DNA of 64,000 nt from Salinarimonas chemoclinalis. Its GTDB lineage: Bacteria > Pseudomonadota > Alphaproteobacteria > Rhizobiales > Beijerinckiaceae. The notes beneath the pieces were generated by a model. That model had not been told where the DNA came from. It did not search any database and saw only the letters and a list, made by a program, of their open reading frames with translations. Within the stretch, counting starts at the first letter, position 1, and each line of letters starts with the position of its first letter. The stretch covers positions 1-64,000 of the forward strand of contig NZ_JBGMWH010000005.1 of assembly GCF_041514305.1 (NCBI RefSeq), in the 5' to 3' direction. Both the position numbers and the translations under genes were made by a program. This document shows, piece by piece, positions 41,120-56,135 of this stretch.

Positions 41120-42232
41120 ATGATGCGTCTCGTAATGGGCTTGAGCGGGGATATCGACCTGACGCGGGTCGAGCGCGCCATCGCCGAGTTCCGCCACGCC
41201 CGTCCGGTGCTGATCGAGGACGGCGACGGGGCGATCGTCGCGCTCGGCGTGGAGGACCTCGACGCGGAGGCCTGCGCCCGGCTCGACGTCGTCGCCGGCG
41301 GCTCCGCCCGTCTCGTGCTCACCGGAAAGCGCCTGTCGCGCATCGGCCGCGAGCGCGCGGAGCCCGGCGCCGTCGCCCTGCCGCGGCTCGACGCGCAGCG
41401 CATCGAGTGCCTCTCCCGGCGCACCGAGACGCGGCTCGACGCCCCCGCCCACCCGATCGAGACGCTCGACGCCGACGCGCTCGAGCTCGCGCGCCTCTCC
41501 TTCGTGACGCCGGCCGTGGTGACCTTCCCCGTGCGCGCGGGGATCGAGCGCGAGCCGTGCCTGCTGCGCGTGTCGGCGGAGGCGATCCGCGGCTTTCGCG
41601 CCCGCCAGGCGAAGACGCTGCGCATCGCGAGCCGCGCGCCGGTGCCGCTCGAGGGCGCGCCCCAGACCGAGTTCGTCGTCTTCCGCGGCGGCGAGGGCAT
41701 GCGCGACCAGGTCGCCGTGGTCGTCGGCGAGCCCGATCTCGCCAAGCCCGTGCTCGTGCGTCTGCATTCCGCCTGCCTGACCGGCGATCTCTTCGGCTCG
41801 CTCAAGTGCGACTGCGGCGACCAGCTGCGCGGCACGGTCCAGGCCATGGCCGAGGGCGGGGGCGGCATCCTCCTCTATCTCGACCAGGAAGGCCGCGGCA
41901 ACGGGATCGCCAACAAGATCCGCGCCTACCAGCTCCAGGCGGAGGGCTTCGACACATACGAGGCGGACGAGACTCTCGGCTTCGGGCAGGACCAGCGCCG
42001 CTTCGGCTTCGCCGCCGAGATGCTGCGCCAGCTCGGCGTCGCGCGGGTGCGCGTGATGACGAACAACCCCGAGAAGATCGCGGCGCTGCGCGGCGCGGGG
42101 CTCGAGGTCGTCGCCGACGTGCGCAGCACCGGGCGCCGGCACCCCGAGAACGTGCGCTACCTCGCGACCAAGCGCGACAAGGCGGGGCACATGATCGAGC
42201 TCGACGGCGCCGCCGCCCCTGCGGCGGACTGA
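41120..42232 (+). CDS. ribA: GTP cyclohydrolase II with degenerate N-terminal RibB-like domain
   Basis: The 370-residue protein catalyses the first step of riboflavin synthesis (GTP to diamino-hydroxy-pyrimidine ribosyl phosphate). The C-terminal catalytic half (about 195-365) has the zinc site HSACLTGDLFGSLKCDCGDQL, shown here in two parts HSACLTGDLFG and LKCDCG, then LDQEGRGNGIANKIRAYQLQ and MTNNPEKIAAL. Residues 1-170 look like a 3,4-dihydroxybutanone-phosphate synthase domain that has lost its acidic catalytic motifs, as in many alphaproteobacterial RibA proteins. ATG 41120 or the next codon ATG 41123 can start; CAGGAAG lies upstream. Confidence 0.9.
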   Translation: MMRLVMGLSGDIDLTRVERAIAEFRHARPVLIEDGDGAIVALGVEDLDAEACARLDVVAGGSARLVLTGKRLSRIGRERAEPGAVALPRLDAQRIECLSRRTETRLDAPAHPIETLDADALELARLSFVTPAVVTFPVRAGIEREPCLLRVSAEAIRGFRARQAKTLRIASRAPVPLEGAPQTEFVVFRGGEGMRDQVAVVVGEPDLAKPVLVRLHSACLTGDLFGSLKCDCGDQLRGTVQAMAEGGGGILLYLDQEGRGNGIANKIRAYQLQAEGFDTYEADETLGFGQDQRRFGFAAEMLRQLGVARVRVMTNNPEKIAALRGAGLEVVADVRSTGRRHPENVRYLATKRDKAGHMIELDGAAAPAAD

Positions 42233-42489
42233 ATCGCCGCGGAGCCCCCGCTCGGGCGGGGCGCGGCGCAAGCCGCGGGCGGCCCCTCGCGCCCGGGTTC
42301 CTCCCCGTCGCCTCCCGAGGCCGGGTCACGCCCCCGACGCGACGCGCCCCCGCGTCCAGCGGTCGCAGGTCCGCGGCAACCGCCGGAGGCCCGACCGCAT
42401 GCGTCGCGTTTAACGCAAAGGTGACGGGTCGCCACCTACGCTCCGCCCGTCCCGGAATGCGCCGGGGGGCAGACCAGGGGCCGAACGAC

Positions 42490-42870
42490 GTGGACGCAGA
42501 GACCCGTGCCGCCATCAAGAAGCTCGCCAGCGCCATCGACGGCGTGGCCGGAATGGCCGCGGGCTGCGCCGCCTACATCGCCGCGATGGAGAACGCGTCC
42601 TTCGCGGACCGGCGCAAGGCGGTGGGCGTGTCGCGGACCTTCGCGCCCGAGGGCCTCGCCGGCGAGGCCGGCATCCCGCCCGCGCGGGTCGCCCAGGCCA
42701 TGATCGAGCAGATCGCCACCGTGGCGCGGCAGATGGAGCAGCTCAGGCAGCGCATCGACGCGCCGCCGCGGCTGCCGCTCCAGCGCGACCGCGAGGATCC
42801 CTCCCCGGCCGAGCGGGCCCCCGGCACGACGGTGCGGGCGCAGGAGCCGGCGGCGCGCAAGCGCGCCTGA
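42490..42870 (+). CDS. conserved hypothetical protein
   Basis: A 126-residue, Ala-rich soluble protein. The N-terminal region (VDAETRAAIKKLASAIDGVAGMAAGCAAYIAAM) and the middle (AQAMIEQIATVARQMEQLRQRI) look helical; the last 30 residues are disordered and charged. I do not recognise a family. GTG 42490 has AGGGG nine bases upstream; ATG 42457 is an in-frame alternative. A terminator follows, so it is separate from the ATP synthase operon. In the 257 bp between ribA and this gene I see nothing else. Confidence 0.55.
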   Translation: MDAETRAAIKKLASAIDGVAGMAAGCAAYIAAMENASFADRRKAVGVSRTFAPEGLAGEAGIPPARVAQAMIEQIATVARQMEQLRQRIDAPPRLPLQRDREDPSPAERAPGTTVRAQEPAARKRA

Positions 42871-42883
42871 AAGCCGTCGCTCG

Positions 42884-42906
42884 CCCCGCCTCTCGCGGGG
42901 GTCTTT
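42884..42906 (+). terminator. terminator upstream of atp operon
   Basis: CCCCGC (42884-42889) pairs with GCGGGG (42895-42900) across a 5-nt loop, followed by GTCTTT. It insulates the atp operon from the preceding gene. Confidence 0.6.
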
Positions 42907-43099
42907 CGCGCTGCGGCGAAGCCGTGCCGCAACGGCGTGCGCGGCGCTTGCGCCCCCTGAGATCCCATGGTATCGCAGCCACGCCTCGCGGGCACCGGGT
43001 GCCTCGCACACCCGCGGCCGAGCCGCAATCCAGACCTCAGCGAGCGCTCCTTCGCAGCCCCGCGGCGGCCGAGCGCTCCCATTCGGGAAGAGACTTTCG

Positions 43100-43686
43100 G
43101 TGGCTGAGCGAAATCAAGAAGGCGGGTCGTCGTCCGGCGGCTCGATCGTGTCGGGGGTCGCCGGCCGTTACGCGTCCGCCCTGTTCGAGCTGGCGCAGGA
43201 CCAGAACGCGGTCGACGCGGTCGAGTCGGACCTCGCCCGCATCGAGGCGATGGCCGCCGAGAGCGAGGACCTGCGCCGCCTGCTCAGGAGCCCGATCTAC
43301 ACCGCCGACGAGCAGAAGGGCGCCATCGGCGCGCTGCTCGACAAGGCCGGGATCGGCGGGCTCGCCGGCAACTTCGTGCGGCTCGTCGCCTCCAAGCGCC
43401 GTCTCTTCCTCCTCCTGCAGATGATCCGCGCCTACAAGGCGCTGAACGCGCGGGCCAAGGGCATCGTCCCCGCCGAGATCCGCGTCGCGGAGGCGCCCTC
43501 CCCCGCCCTGCTCGACGAGATTCGCGCCACCGTGCGCGACATCGCCCAATCCGAGGTGTCGCTGGACGTGAAGGTCGACCCCGCGCTGATCGGGGGCCTC
43601 GTCGTCAAGGTCGGCTCGCGCATGATCGACGCGTCCCTGCGCACCAAGCTCAATGCAATTCGTCTCAGCCTGAAAGAGGCCCGCTG

Positions 43687-43687
<1 letters not shown>
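43100..43687 (+). CDS. atpH: F1 ATP synthase subunit delta
   Basis: The 195-residue delta subunit connects F1 to the peripheral stalk. The GVAGRYASALFELA stretch (about 17-30) and the C-terminal SEVSLDVKVDPALIGGLVVKVGSRMIDASLRTKL (read as two parts around GGLVVKVG) are diagnostic. The start is GTG 43100 with GGGAAGAGA upstream. Its stop overlaps the atpA ATG (TGATG). First gene of atpHAGDC. Confidence 0.95.
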
Positions 43688-45222
<1,535 letters not shown>

Positions 45223-45305
45223 GGCGGCCCTAGACCCTCGCCGCCGCCCGCCGGCGGCGGGGCTTCCGCACCCGTCGCGAACACGAGAAGAGGTCTGGGC
45301 GCTCG

Positions 45306-46181
45306 ATGCCGTCTCTGAAGGATCTGCGCAACCGCATCGCCTCCGTGAAGGCGACGCAGAAGATCACCAAGGCCATGCAGATGGTCGCGGCGGCGAAGCT
45401 GCGCCGCGCCCAGATGCAGGCGGAGGCGGCGCGCCCCTATGCCGAGCGCATGGCGAAGGTGCTCGGCAACGTCGCCGCCGGCGTGCAGATCGGGCCGGAG
45501 ACGCCCAAGCTTTTGTCCGGCACCGGCAAGACGGACACGCATCTGCTCGTCGTCTGCACCGCCGAGCGCGGCCTTTGCGGCGCCTTCAACTCCTCGATCT
45601 CGCGCCTCGCCCGCGACACCGCCAACCGGCTGCTGGCCGAGGGCAAGACGGTCAAGATCATCTGCGTGGGCCGCAAGGGCTACGACGTCCTGCGCCGCAC
45701 ACACGGCAAGCTGATCATGGAGCTGATCGAGCTGCGCAACGTCAAGGTGCTCGGCTTCGCGAATGCCGAGGAGATCGGCAAGAAGGTGCTGAACCTCTAC
45801 GCCGAGGGCCAGTTCGACGTCGCCACGCTGTTCTACTCGCGCTTCCGCTCGGTGATCCAGCAGATCCCCACCGCGCAGCGGCTGATCCCGACCGAGATCC
45901 CGCAGGTCGAGGAGGCCGGCTCGGGCGCGATCTACGAGTACGAGCCCTCCGAGCAGGAGATCCTGGAGAAGCTGCTGCCGCGCAATGTCTCGGTGCAGAT
46001 CTTCTCGGCGCTGCTCGAGAACGGCGCCTCCGAGCAGGGCGCGCGCATGTCGGCGATGGACTCGGCCACGCGCAATGCCGGCGAGATGATCAAGAAGCAG
46101 ACGCTGACCTACAACAGGACGCGTCAGGCTCAGATCACCAAGGAACTCATCGAAATCATCTCGGGCGCCGAGGCGCTCTGA
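45306..46181 (+). CDS. atpG: F1 ATP synthase subunit gamma
   Basis: The 291-residue central rotor shaft. The N-terminal RIASVKATQKITKAMQMVAAAKLRRAQ is split by the coiled coil, TERGLCGAFN-type sequence appears as AERGLCGAFNSS, and the C-terminal ASEQGARMSAMDSATRNAGEMI is conserved. ATG 45306 follows AAGAGGT; 83 bp separate it from atpA, without terminator. Confidence 0.97.
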   Translation: MPSLKDLRNRIASVKATQKITKAMQMVAAAKLRRAQMQAEAARPYAERMAKVLGNVAAGVQIGPETPKLLSGTGKTDTHLLVVCTAERGLCGAFNSSISRLARDTANRLLAEGKTVKIICVGRKGYDVLRRTHGKLIMELIELRNVKVLGFANAEEIGKKVLNLYAEGQFDVATLFYSRFRSVIQQIPTAQRLIPTEIPQVEEAGSGAIYEYEPSEQEILEKLLPRNVSVQIFSALLENGASEQGARMSAMDSATRNAGEMIKKQTLTYNRTRQAQITKELIEIISGAEAL

Positions 46182-46203
46182 GCAGTCAACGAGGACGAGA
46201 CCC

Positions 46204-47637
<1,434 letters not shown>

Positions 47638-47719
47638 CCGCCGTCACCGGGACGACCCCCGACGGGCGCGCCCTGCGGCGCGCCCGGTGTCCAATCCACC
47701 AGGGTTCCAAGAGGGTTCC

Positions 47720-48118
47720 ATGGCCAGCTTCCCCTTCGAGCTCGTCTCGCCTGAGCGCATCGTCTTCTCCGGCGACGTCGAGACGGTGGTGATCCCCGCG
47801 ACGGAAGGCGAGATGACGCTGCTCGCGAGCCACGCCCCGATGATGGCCTCGCTCAAGACCGGCTTCCTCGTCGTCGGGTCCGGCAAGGGCGAGGAGCGCA
47901 TCCTCGTCCAGGGCGGCTTCGTCGACGTCGGCCCCAAGGGTGCCACCGTGCTCGCCGAACGCGCCATGCCCGTCTCCGAGGTCACCGGGGACATCCTCTC
48001 CCGGGAGATCTCCCGCGCCGAGGCGGAGCACGAGACGATGGAGGACCCCGTCCTCAAGGCGGAGGCGGCCGACACGGTCGCGCAGCTGCGCGACGTGAAG
48101 GCCCGGCTGGGGCTCTGA
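47720..48118 (+). CDS. atpC: F1 ATP synthase subunit epsilon
   Basis: The 132-residue epsilon subunit, which couples the shaft to the c-ring and can inhibit hydrolysis. The N-terminal beta-sandwich is clear (FELVSPERIVFSGDVETVVIP and GEMTLLASHAPMM). The C-terminal helical part is present but short. ATG 47720 has AAGAGGG upstream. Last gene before a strong terminator. Confidence 0.95.
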   Translation: MASFPFELVSPERIVFSGDVETVVIPATEGEMTLLASHAPMMASLKTGFLVVGSGKGEERILVQGGFVDVGPKGATVLAERAMPVSEVTGDILSREISRAEAEHETMEDPVLKAEAADTVAQLRDVKARLGL

Positions 48119-48152
48119 CCCGCCCGACGGGCGACGCCTGCAAGAGACGACG

Positions 48153-48183
48153 AAGGGCCGCCGCGAGGCGGCCTTTCTGCTTT
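48153..48183 (+). terminator. terminator of the atp operon
   Basis: GGCCGCC (48156-48162) and GGCGGCC (48167-48173) form a stem with loop GCGA, flanked by AA upstream and TTTCTGCTTTG downstream. It ends atpHAGDC and also faces the convergent dehydrogenase gene. Confidence 0.85.
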
Positions 48184-48242
48184 GTGGGGGCGCGCCGTGA
48201 AGGCTGGCCGCGGCGTCGACCAACGCCGCCACCCACCCCTGA

Positions 48243-49223
48243 TCACCCCGCCGCGGCGCCCTCGCCTCCCCACGGCGTCTCCGCCACCGGCGTCAGCGGC
48301 CCCGCGCCCTCGAACCAGGAGACGAGGTTGTCCACCACGAGCCGGCCCATCGCCTCGCGGGTGTGCACCGAGGCGGAGCCGACGTGGGGGAGCAGCACGA
48401 TATCGTCGCGCGCGAGGAGCCCGTCGGGGACGTTCGGCTCGTCCTCGAAGACGTCGAGGCCCGCCGAGAGGATCGTGCCCGCCTCGAGCGCGGCGACGAG
48501 CGCCGCCTCGTCCACCACCGATCCACGGCCGACGTTGATCACGACGCCGTCGGGGCCGAGCGCCTCGAACACCGGCGTCGAGACGAGGTGGCGCGTGCCC
48601 GCCCCGCCGGGCGCGACGCAGATCAGCGTATCCACCGCGCGCGCCATCGCGACGAGGCTGTCGAAGTGGCGGTGCGCCACGCCCTCCTGGCGCCGGCGGC
48701 CGTGGTAGACCACCTCCACCCCGAAGGCGTCGAGCCGGCGCGCGATCGCCTTGCCGATGCGCCCGTAGCCGAGGATGCCGACCGTGCGCCCGCGCAGCGT
48801 CGGCGAGAGCGGGAACGCGCCGTCCGCCGTCCAGCGCCCGGCGCGCAGCCATCGTTCCGCCTGCGGCAGTCGCCGCAGCGTCGCGAGGAGGAGGCCGATC
48901 GTGAGGTCCGCCACCTCCTCGGTGAGGACGTCGGGCGTGTTGGTGACGATCACGCCCCGGCGCGCGGCGGCCGCCGCGTCGACGTGGTCGTAGCCGACGC
49001 CGAAGCTCGCCACGATCTCGAGCGCCGGCAGGCGCGCCATCAACGCGTCGTCGATCGCGCGGTGCGCCCCCGCCGCGATCCCGCGCACGCGGGCGCCGTG
49101 CGCTGCGAGCCAGCCCTCGCGATCCGCCTCCTCCCACAGCCGCGCGAGGCCGAAGCGCTCGGAGAGCCGCTCGACGACGAGCGGCATCATCCGGGCGGGC
49201 ATCAGGATCAGGGGCTCGTCCAT
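48243..49223 (-). CDS. D-isomer-specific 2-hydroxyacid dehydrogenase
   Basis: The 326-residue NAD(P)H-dependent reductase is most like glyoxylate/hydroxypyruvate reductases. The Rossmann loop is GILGYGRIGKAIARRL at about 150; the catalytic Arg is in VGRGSVVDEAAL (about 233), the Glu in DVFEDEP and the His in LLPHVGSASVHTREAM. It starts seven bases after the secA stop, so it is probably a downstream gene on the secA message. Substrate is not determined by sequence. Confidence 0.87.
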   Translation of the reverse strand: MDEPLILMPARMMPLVVERLSERFGLARLWEEADREGWLAAHGARVRGIAAGAHRAIDDALMARLPALEIVASFGVGYDHVDAAAAARRGVIVTNTPDVLTEEVADLTIGLLLATLRRLPQAERWLRAGRWTADGAFPLSPTLRGRTVGILGYGRIGKAIARRLDAFGVEVVYHGRRRQEGVAHRHFDSLVAMARAVDTLICVAPGGAGTRHLVSTPVFEALGPDGVVINVGRGSVVDEAALVAALEAGTILSAGLDVFEDEPNVPDGLLARDDIVLLPHVGSASVHTREAMGRLVVDNLVSWFEGAGPLTPVAETPWGGEGAAAG

Positions 49224-49230
49224 CGCGCCC

Positions 49231-52041
<2,811 letters not shown>

Positions 52042-52273
52042 GGGGTCCTGTCGTCTCAGTGGGTCGTCGGATGCCGCGGAGGGCCGCGCGCTATATAGAC
52101 CTAATCATCGCGGAGCGCATCCGAAAGGCACAGGGGCGATCACGGGGCGGTGACGGCGGCGGCCGCCCCCCCGCCCGGCTTGCATTGCATCGCCCGATGG
52201 GCCAGACCTGCGGCCGGAACCCGTCGCGCCGAGGGCGCGCCCCTCGCCCGTCCGCCGCGCCCGGAGGAAACGC

Positions 52274-53182
52274 ATGCCGTCGAACGCCCTACTCCCCCGC
52301 CTCGCCCTCGCGCTCCTCGTCGGCGCCGCGATCCCCGCCTCCGCGCTCGCGCAGGACACCGCCGCCCCCGTCGCCGAGACCGCGGCGGCCGCCGCGCCCG
52401 TCGACCCGGCGACCGTCGTCGCCACCGTGAACGGGGCCGAGATCACCGAGGGCGACATCGCGCTCGCGGCACAGGACCCCGCCCTCCCGCTGCCGGGCAT
52501 GAACGACGCGCAGCGCCGCGAGACGCTGATCAACTACCTCGTCAACCTCGAGCTCGCCGCCCGCGCGGCCGAGGAGGCCGGCATCGGCGCGAGCGAGTCG
52601 TTCGAGCGCCGCCTCGCCTACCAGCGCGACAAGCTGCTGCTGGAGTCGCTGCTCGAGGACACGATCGACGCCGCGGTGACGGAGGAGGCCGCCCGCGCCG
52701 TCTACGACGAGATGGTCGCCGAGGTTGAGCCCGAGCAGGAGGTGCGCGCCCGCCACATCCTCGTCGACACGCAGGAGGAGGCGCAGGCCGTCGTCGACCG
52801 CATCGCGGCCGGCGAGTCCTTCGAGGAGATCGCGACCGACCTCTCGACCGACCGGGGCTCCGCCGCCCAGGGCGGCGATCTCGGCTTCTTCACCCGCGGC
52901 CAGATGGTCGCGCCCTTCGCCGAGGCCGCCTTCGCGCTCGAGCCGGGCGCGGTCTCCGCGCCGGTGCAGAGCCAGTTCGGCTGGCACGTCATCAAGGCCG
53001 AGGAGCGCCGCGATCGGCCGACGCCGAGCTTCGAGCAGATGCGCGAGCAGATCGACACCTTCCTCGCCCGCCAGGCGCAGCAGACCCTGCTCCTGTCGCT
53101 GCGCGAGGGCGTCGAGATCGCCCGCCCCGGCGCGGCGGCGCAAGGCGGGGCGGTGCCGGGCGCGGCGCCCGCACCGCAGTGA
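52274..53182 (+). CDS. periplasmic parvulin-type peptidyl-prolyl isomerase
   Basis: A 302-residue foldase with a signal peptide (ALALLVGAAIPASALAQ). A SurA-N/PrsA-like helical region follows (VNGAEITEGDIAL to about residue 150) and a parvulin domain at about 157-255 (VRARHILVDTQEEAQAV, GGDLGFFTRGQMVAPFAEAAF, QSQFGWHVIK). It assists folding of exported proteins, which fits its position divergent from secA. ATG 52274 has GGAGGAAA upstream. Whether it is lipid-anchored cannot be seen; no lipobox is present. Confidence 0.9.
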   Translation: MPSNALLPRLALALLVGAAIPASALAQDTAAPVAETAAAAAPVDPATVVATVNGAEITEGDIALAAQDPALPLPGMNDAQRRETLINYLVNLELAARAAEEAGIGASESFERRLAYQRDKLLLESLLEDTIDAAVTEEAARAVYDEMVAEVEPEQEVRARHILVDTQEEAQAVVDRIAAGESFEEIATDLSTDRGSAAQGGDLGFFTRGQMVAPFAEAAFALEPGAVSAPVQSQFGWHVIKAEERRDRPTPSFEQMREQIDTFLARQAQQTLLLSLREGVEIARPGAAAQGGAVPGAAPAPQ

Positions 53183-53194
53183 GGCGACGCGGCC

Positions 53195-53211
53195 GGCGGC
53201 GAGACGCCGCC
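53195..53211. terminator. hairpin between convergent genes
   Basis: GGCGGCG and CGCCGCC form a 7-bp stem with loop AGA just after the isomerase stop. No T-run follows, so the call is weak. Confidence 0.35.
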
Positions 53212-53233
53212 GACACCCCGCCCCGGCCGCCGC

Positions 53234-53956
53234 TCACTCGCGGCGCATGATCCGGTCGACCAGGATGTCGGAAACGAGGCCCGGCTCGAACTCCCGGGTC
53301 AGCGCCTCGGGGTCGTAGCGGGTCTCGACCCACTCCTCGAAGGTCAGCCCCCGCGCCTCGCCGTCGTCGCGCCAGCGCTCGAAGAAGGCGTCGAGGATGC
53401 CGGTCTTGGCGAAGCGGAAGTGGCCGTAGCGCAGCGAGAGCTGGCGCAGCGCCTCGTCCGCGCTGCGGCCCTCGTGGACGACGAGGTAGAGCGCCGACAT
53501 GAAGCCGGCGCGGTCCGCCCCCGACTTGCAGTGCACGAGCGCCGGGTATCGCAGGTCCCGGAAGAAGGCGCGGGCGCGCAGGAGCGTTTCCTTGTCGGGC
53601 GCCGCGCGCGAGCGCACGACGAAGTCGACGAGCTCGAGCCCGAGCGCCTCGCAGCTCTCCTTCTGCAATTGCCAGGAGCCGTGCTCGCGCCCGCCGCGCA
53701 GGTAGACCACCGTCCGCAGGCCCTCGTCGCGCAGGCGCGCGAGCTGGTGCGGCGCCGGCTGCGCGGCGCGCCAGAGGTCTCCGGACACCCGGTGCAGGTT
53801 GAGGTAGGCGAAGCGGAAGACGCCGTGGTCGGCGAGGGCCATGTGCGCCCACGCCCGCACGCGGCCGAAGGCGCCCTCGATCGGGCGGTCCCAGCGCGCG
53901 ATGCGCGCCAGCCGCCGGGCGGTGCGGGACTCCGTGCTGCGGAAGCGGTTGAGCAC
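53234..53956 (-). CDS. tyrosine/dual-specificity phosphatase-like protein (CX5R)
   Basis: The 240-residue protein has the cysteine phosphatase signature VHCKSGADRAGFMSAL at about 140, with C-K-S-G-A-D-R giving CX5R. An upstream RTVVYLRGGREHGSW strand and DFVVRSRAAPD loop fit the phosphatase fold found in bacterial DSP-like proteins. The aspartate general acid is probably in the RSRAAPD loop. The GTG start at 53956 has GAGGAAA upstream. Possible substrates are phosphotyrosine proteins, lipid phosphates or inositol phosphates; nothing nearby decides this. Confidence 0.78.
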   Translation of the reverse strand: MLNRFRSTESRTARRLARIARWDRPIEGAFGRVRAWAHMALADHGVFRFAYLNLHRVSGDLWRAAQPAPHQLARLRDEGLRTVVYLRGGREHGSWQLQKESCEALGLELVDFVVRSRAAPDKETLLRARAFFRDLRYPALVHCKSGADRAGFMSALYLVVHEGRSADEALRQLSLRYGHFRFAKTGILDAFFERWRDDGEARGLTFEEWVETRYDPEALTREFEPGLVSDILVDRIMRRE

Positions 53957-54052
53957 TCTGTCGTTTCCTCGTCCGCTCTGGCCGCGGCGCCTCGTCCGCC
54001 TGCCGAGTAGCAGCGCGCGCGCGCGCCCGCAAGCGCCCGCGCGCGGCGTGCG

Positions 54053-55144
54053 TCACCGCACCACCACGATCCGCTCCGCCGCGCGGGTCAGCCCCGTGTA
54101 GAGCCAGCGGGCGCGGTGCTCGCGGAAGGCGAAGCTCTCGTCGAACAGCACCACGTCGTCCCATTGTGAGCCCTGCGCCTTGTGGACGGTGAGCGCGTAG
54201 CCGTAGGTGAGTTCGTCGTGCTGGCGGCGCAGGGCGTAGGGCAGCTCCTCGTCGCCGCCCTCGAAGAAGGCGGTGGGGACCTCGACCTTCACGGTCTGGC
54301 GCGGGTTCTCCTCGGCGGCGATGCGCATGGCGACGAGGCCGCGGTTGGGCCAGTGCTTCGCCTCCGTCACGGACCACAGCCCGCCGTTGAGGAGGCCCTT
54401 GCTCTTGTCGTTGCGCAGGCAGACGAGCTTCTCGTCCGCCGCGGGATACGGGTCGCGCAGGCCCTTCAGCTCGCGGATGCGCCCGTTGTAGAGGCGCCGG
54501 GTCTTATTCATGCCCACGAGGACCTGATTCGCGCCCTGGACCATGCCGGCGTCGACGTCGCGGCGGTGGATGACGCGGCTCTCGCCCCAGGTGCCGTAGT
54601 CGAGCCGCCCGCCGTCGCGGATCAGCATCGAGAGGTGGACGATCGGGTTGTCCGCCGCCTGGCGGTGGACCTCGGTGAGCATCACGTCCGGCTCGGCGTC
54701 GGTGAAGAAGCCCCCACCCTTGACGGGCGGCAGCTGCGCCGGATCGCCGAGCACCAGCACCGGCTTGCCGAAGCCGAGGAGGTCGCGGCCGAGCTCCTCG
54801 TCCACCATCGAGCACTCGTCGACGACGATGAGGTCGGCCTTGGCGGCGGGGCCCGAGCGGTTGAGCGTGAAGGAGGGCCCCTCCTCCTCGTCCCCGCGCG
54901 AGCGGTAGATCATGGCGTGGATGGTGGAGGCGTCCGTGCAGCCCTTGGCACGCATCACGGACGCCGCCTTGCCGGTGAAGGCGCCGAAGGCGACGTCGCC
55001 GTCGATCCCCTCGGCGAGGTGGCGCGCGAGCGTGGTCTTGCCCGTGCCGGCGAAGCCGAACAGGCGGAACACCTGCGGCTCGCCCGTCTTCAGCCAGGCG
55101 CCCACCGCGGCGAGCGCCGCCTCCTGCTGTCCCGACCAGGCCAT
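54053..55144 (-). CDS. RecD/Dda-like superfamily 1 helicase
   Basis: A 363-residue SF1B helicase with Walker A FGFAGTGKTTLARHLA at about 36, AFTGKAASVMRAKG (motif Ia), VDECSMVDEELG (motif II, about 108), LVLGDPAQLPPVKGGGFF (motif III) and the C-terminal UvrD_C_2-like LTYGYALTVHKAQGSQWDDVVLF with YTGLTRAAER (motifs V-VI). The size is close to phage T4 Dda and well below RecD, with no RecBC partners here. It starts one base after the DMT transporter stop and is co-transcribed with it. Role is probably DNA repair or fork restart. Confidence 0.85.
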   Translation of the reverse strand: MAWSGQQEAALAAVGAWLKTGEPQVFRLFGFAGTGKTTLARHLAEGIDGDVAFGAFTGKAASVMRAKGCTDASTIHAMIYRSRGDEEEGPSFTLNRSGPAAKADLIVVDECSMVDEELGRDLLGFGKPVLVLGDPAQLPPVKGGGFFTDAEPDVMLTEVHRQAADNPIVHLSMLIRDGGRLDYGTWGESRVIHRRDVDAGMVQGANQVLVGMNKTRRLYNGRIRELKGLRDPYPAADEKLVCLRNDKSKGLLNGGLWSVTEAKHWPNRGLVAMRIAAEENPRQTVKVEVPTAFFEGGDEELPYALRRQHDELTYGYALTVHKAQGSQWDDVVLFDESFAFREHRARWLYTGLTRAAERIVVVR

Positions 55145-55145
55145 C

Positions 55146-56030
55146 TCACGCCCCCCGCGGCCGCGGCGCACGCGCCGTCTCGGCGCGCAGGTTGACGAGG
55201 ATGCCCACGACGATGATTCCCGCGCCGAGGAACACGAAGGGGTCGAGCGGCTCGGCGTAGAGCAGGAGCCCCACGACCGCGATCAGGGGGATGCGCAGGA
55301 AATCGAGCGGCACGACCATGATGGCGTCTCCGTTGCGATAGGCGTTGGTGAGGCACCAATGGGCCGTGAAGCCGCAGATCGCCAGCGCCGCGAGCGGCAG
55401 CGCCGGCGCCTCCGCGAGCCGCGAGAGATACCCCTCCCCCGCGCCGGCGAGGTTGAGCGGCAATTGCATCGCGTTCATCCACAGCATGATGGAGGCCGTC
55501 GTCTCGGTGCGGGTGAGGCTCTTCGTCGCGATCGCGGTGAGCGCGAAGGCGAAGGCGGCGAAGAGCAAGTAGAGCGCCGGCCAGCCGATCTCGCCGGCGC
55601 CGGGGCGGACGATCACGAGAACGCCGAGGAAGCCCAGCCCGATCGCCAGCGCGCGCGTGCGCGTCAGCCGCTCGCCGAGCAGCAGGACGGCGAGGAGCGC
55701 GGTGAGGGCGGGGGCCGTGAACTCCACCGCGAAGACGACGGCGAGCGGCAGCAGCGTGACGCCCACCGTCCAGGCGTACTGCCCGGCGAAATGCACGACG
55801 TTGCGCTGGGCATGGCGCCCGAGCCGCCGGGCCGAGAGGCTCGCGCGCACCCGCGCGAAGAGCACGGCCGAAACGAGAATCGCCCCGAGCCCGGCCGCGT
55901 TGCGGAAGGCGAGCATCTCGAACGCCGACAGCGCGCCCGAGAGCTCGCGCACCGCTACCGCGATGGCCGAGAAGGAGACGAGCGCCCCGGCCATCCAGAG
56001 CACCACGATCGTGACGTTGCGCGAAGCCAT
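55146..56030 (-). CDS. DMT superfamily transporter (EamA family)
   Basis: A 294-residue protein with ten predicted spans in two EamA repeats (about 5-135 and 150-285). FEFAPALTALLA-type sequence appears as VEFTAPALTALLAVLLLGERLTRTRALAIGLGFLGVLVIV (first repeat end, split by the LGERLT loop), and LLLYAEPLDPFVFLGAGIIVVGI ends the second repeat. Likely an exporter of metabolites or amino acids; substrate unknown. It precedes the helicase gene in one transcript and is divergent from the flagellar operon. Confidence 0.87.
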   Translation of the reverse strand: MASRNVTIVVLWMAGALVSFSAIAVAVRELSGALSAFEMLAFRNAAGLGAILVSAVLFARVRASLSARRLGRHAQRNVVHFAGQYAWTVGVTLLPLAVVFAVEFTAPALTALLAVLLLGERLTRTRALAIGLGFLGVLVIVRPGAGEIGWPALYLLFAAFAFALTAIATKSLTRTETTASIMLWMNAMQLPLNLAGAGEGYLSRLAEAPALPLAALAICGFTAHWCLTNAYRNGDAIMVVPLDFLRIPLIAVVGLLLYAEPLDPFVFLGAGIIVVGILVNLRAETARAPRPRGA

Positions 56031-56135
56031 GCGCCTGCAGCCGAACGTATGGAGAACAGCGTCATAGCGCGGATCGCGTCGGCGCGATACCCGAAAAGCG
56101 ACCGGGTCCGCGCGATCCGGCCGATCGGCGCGCCG

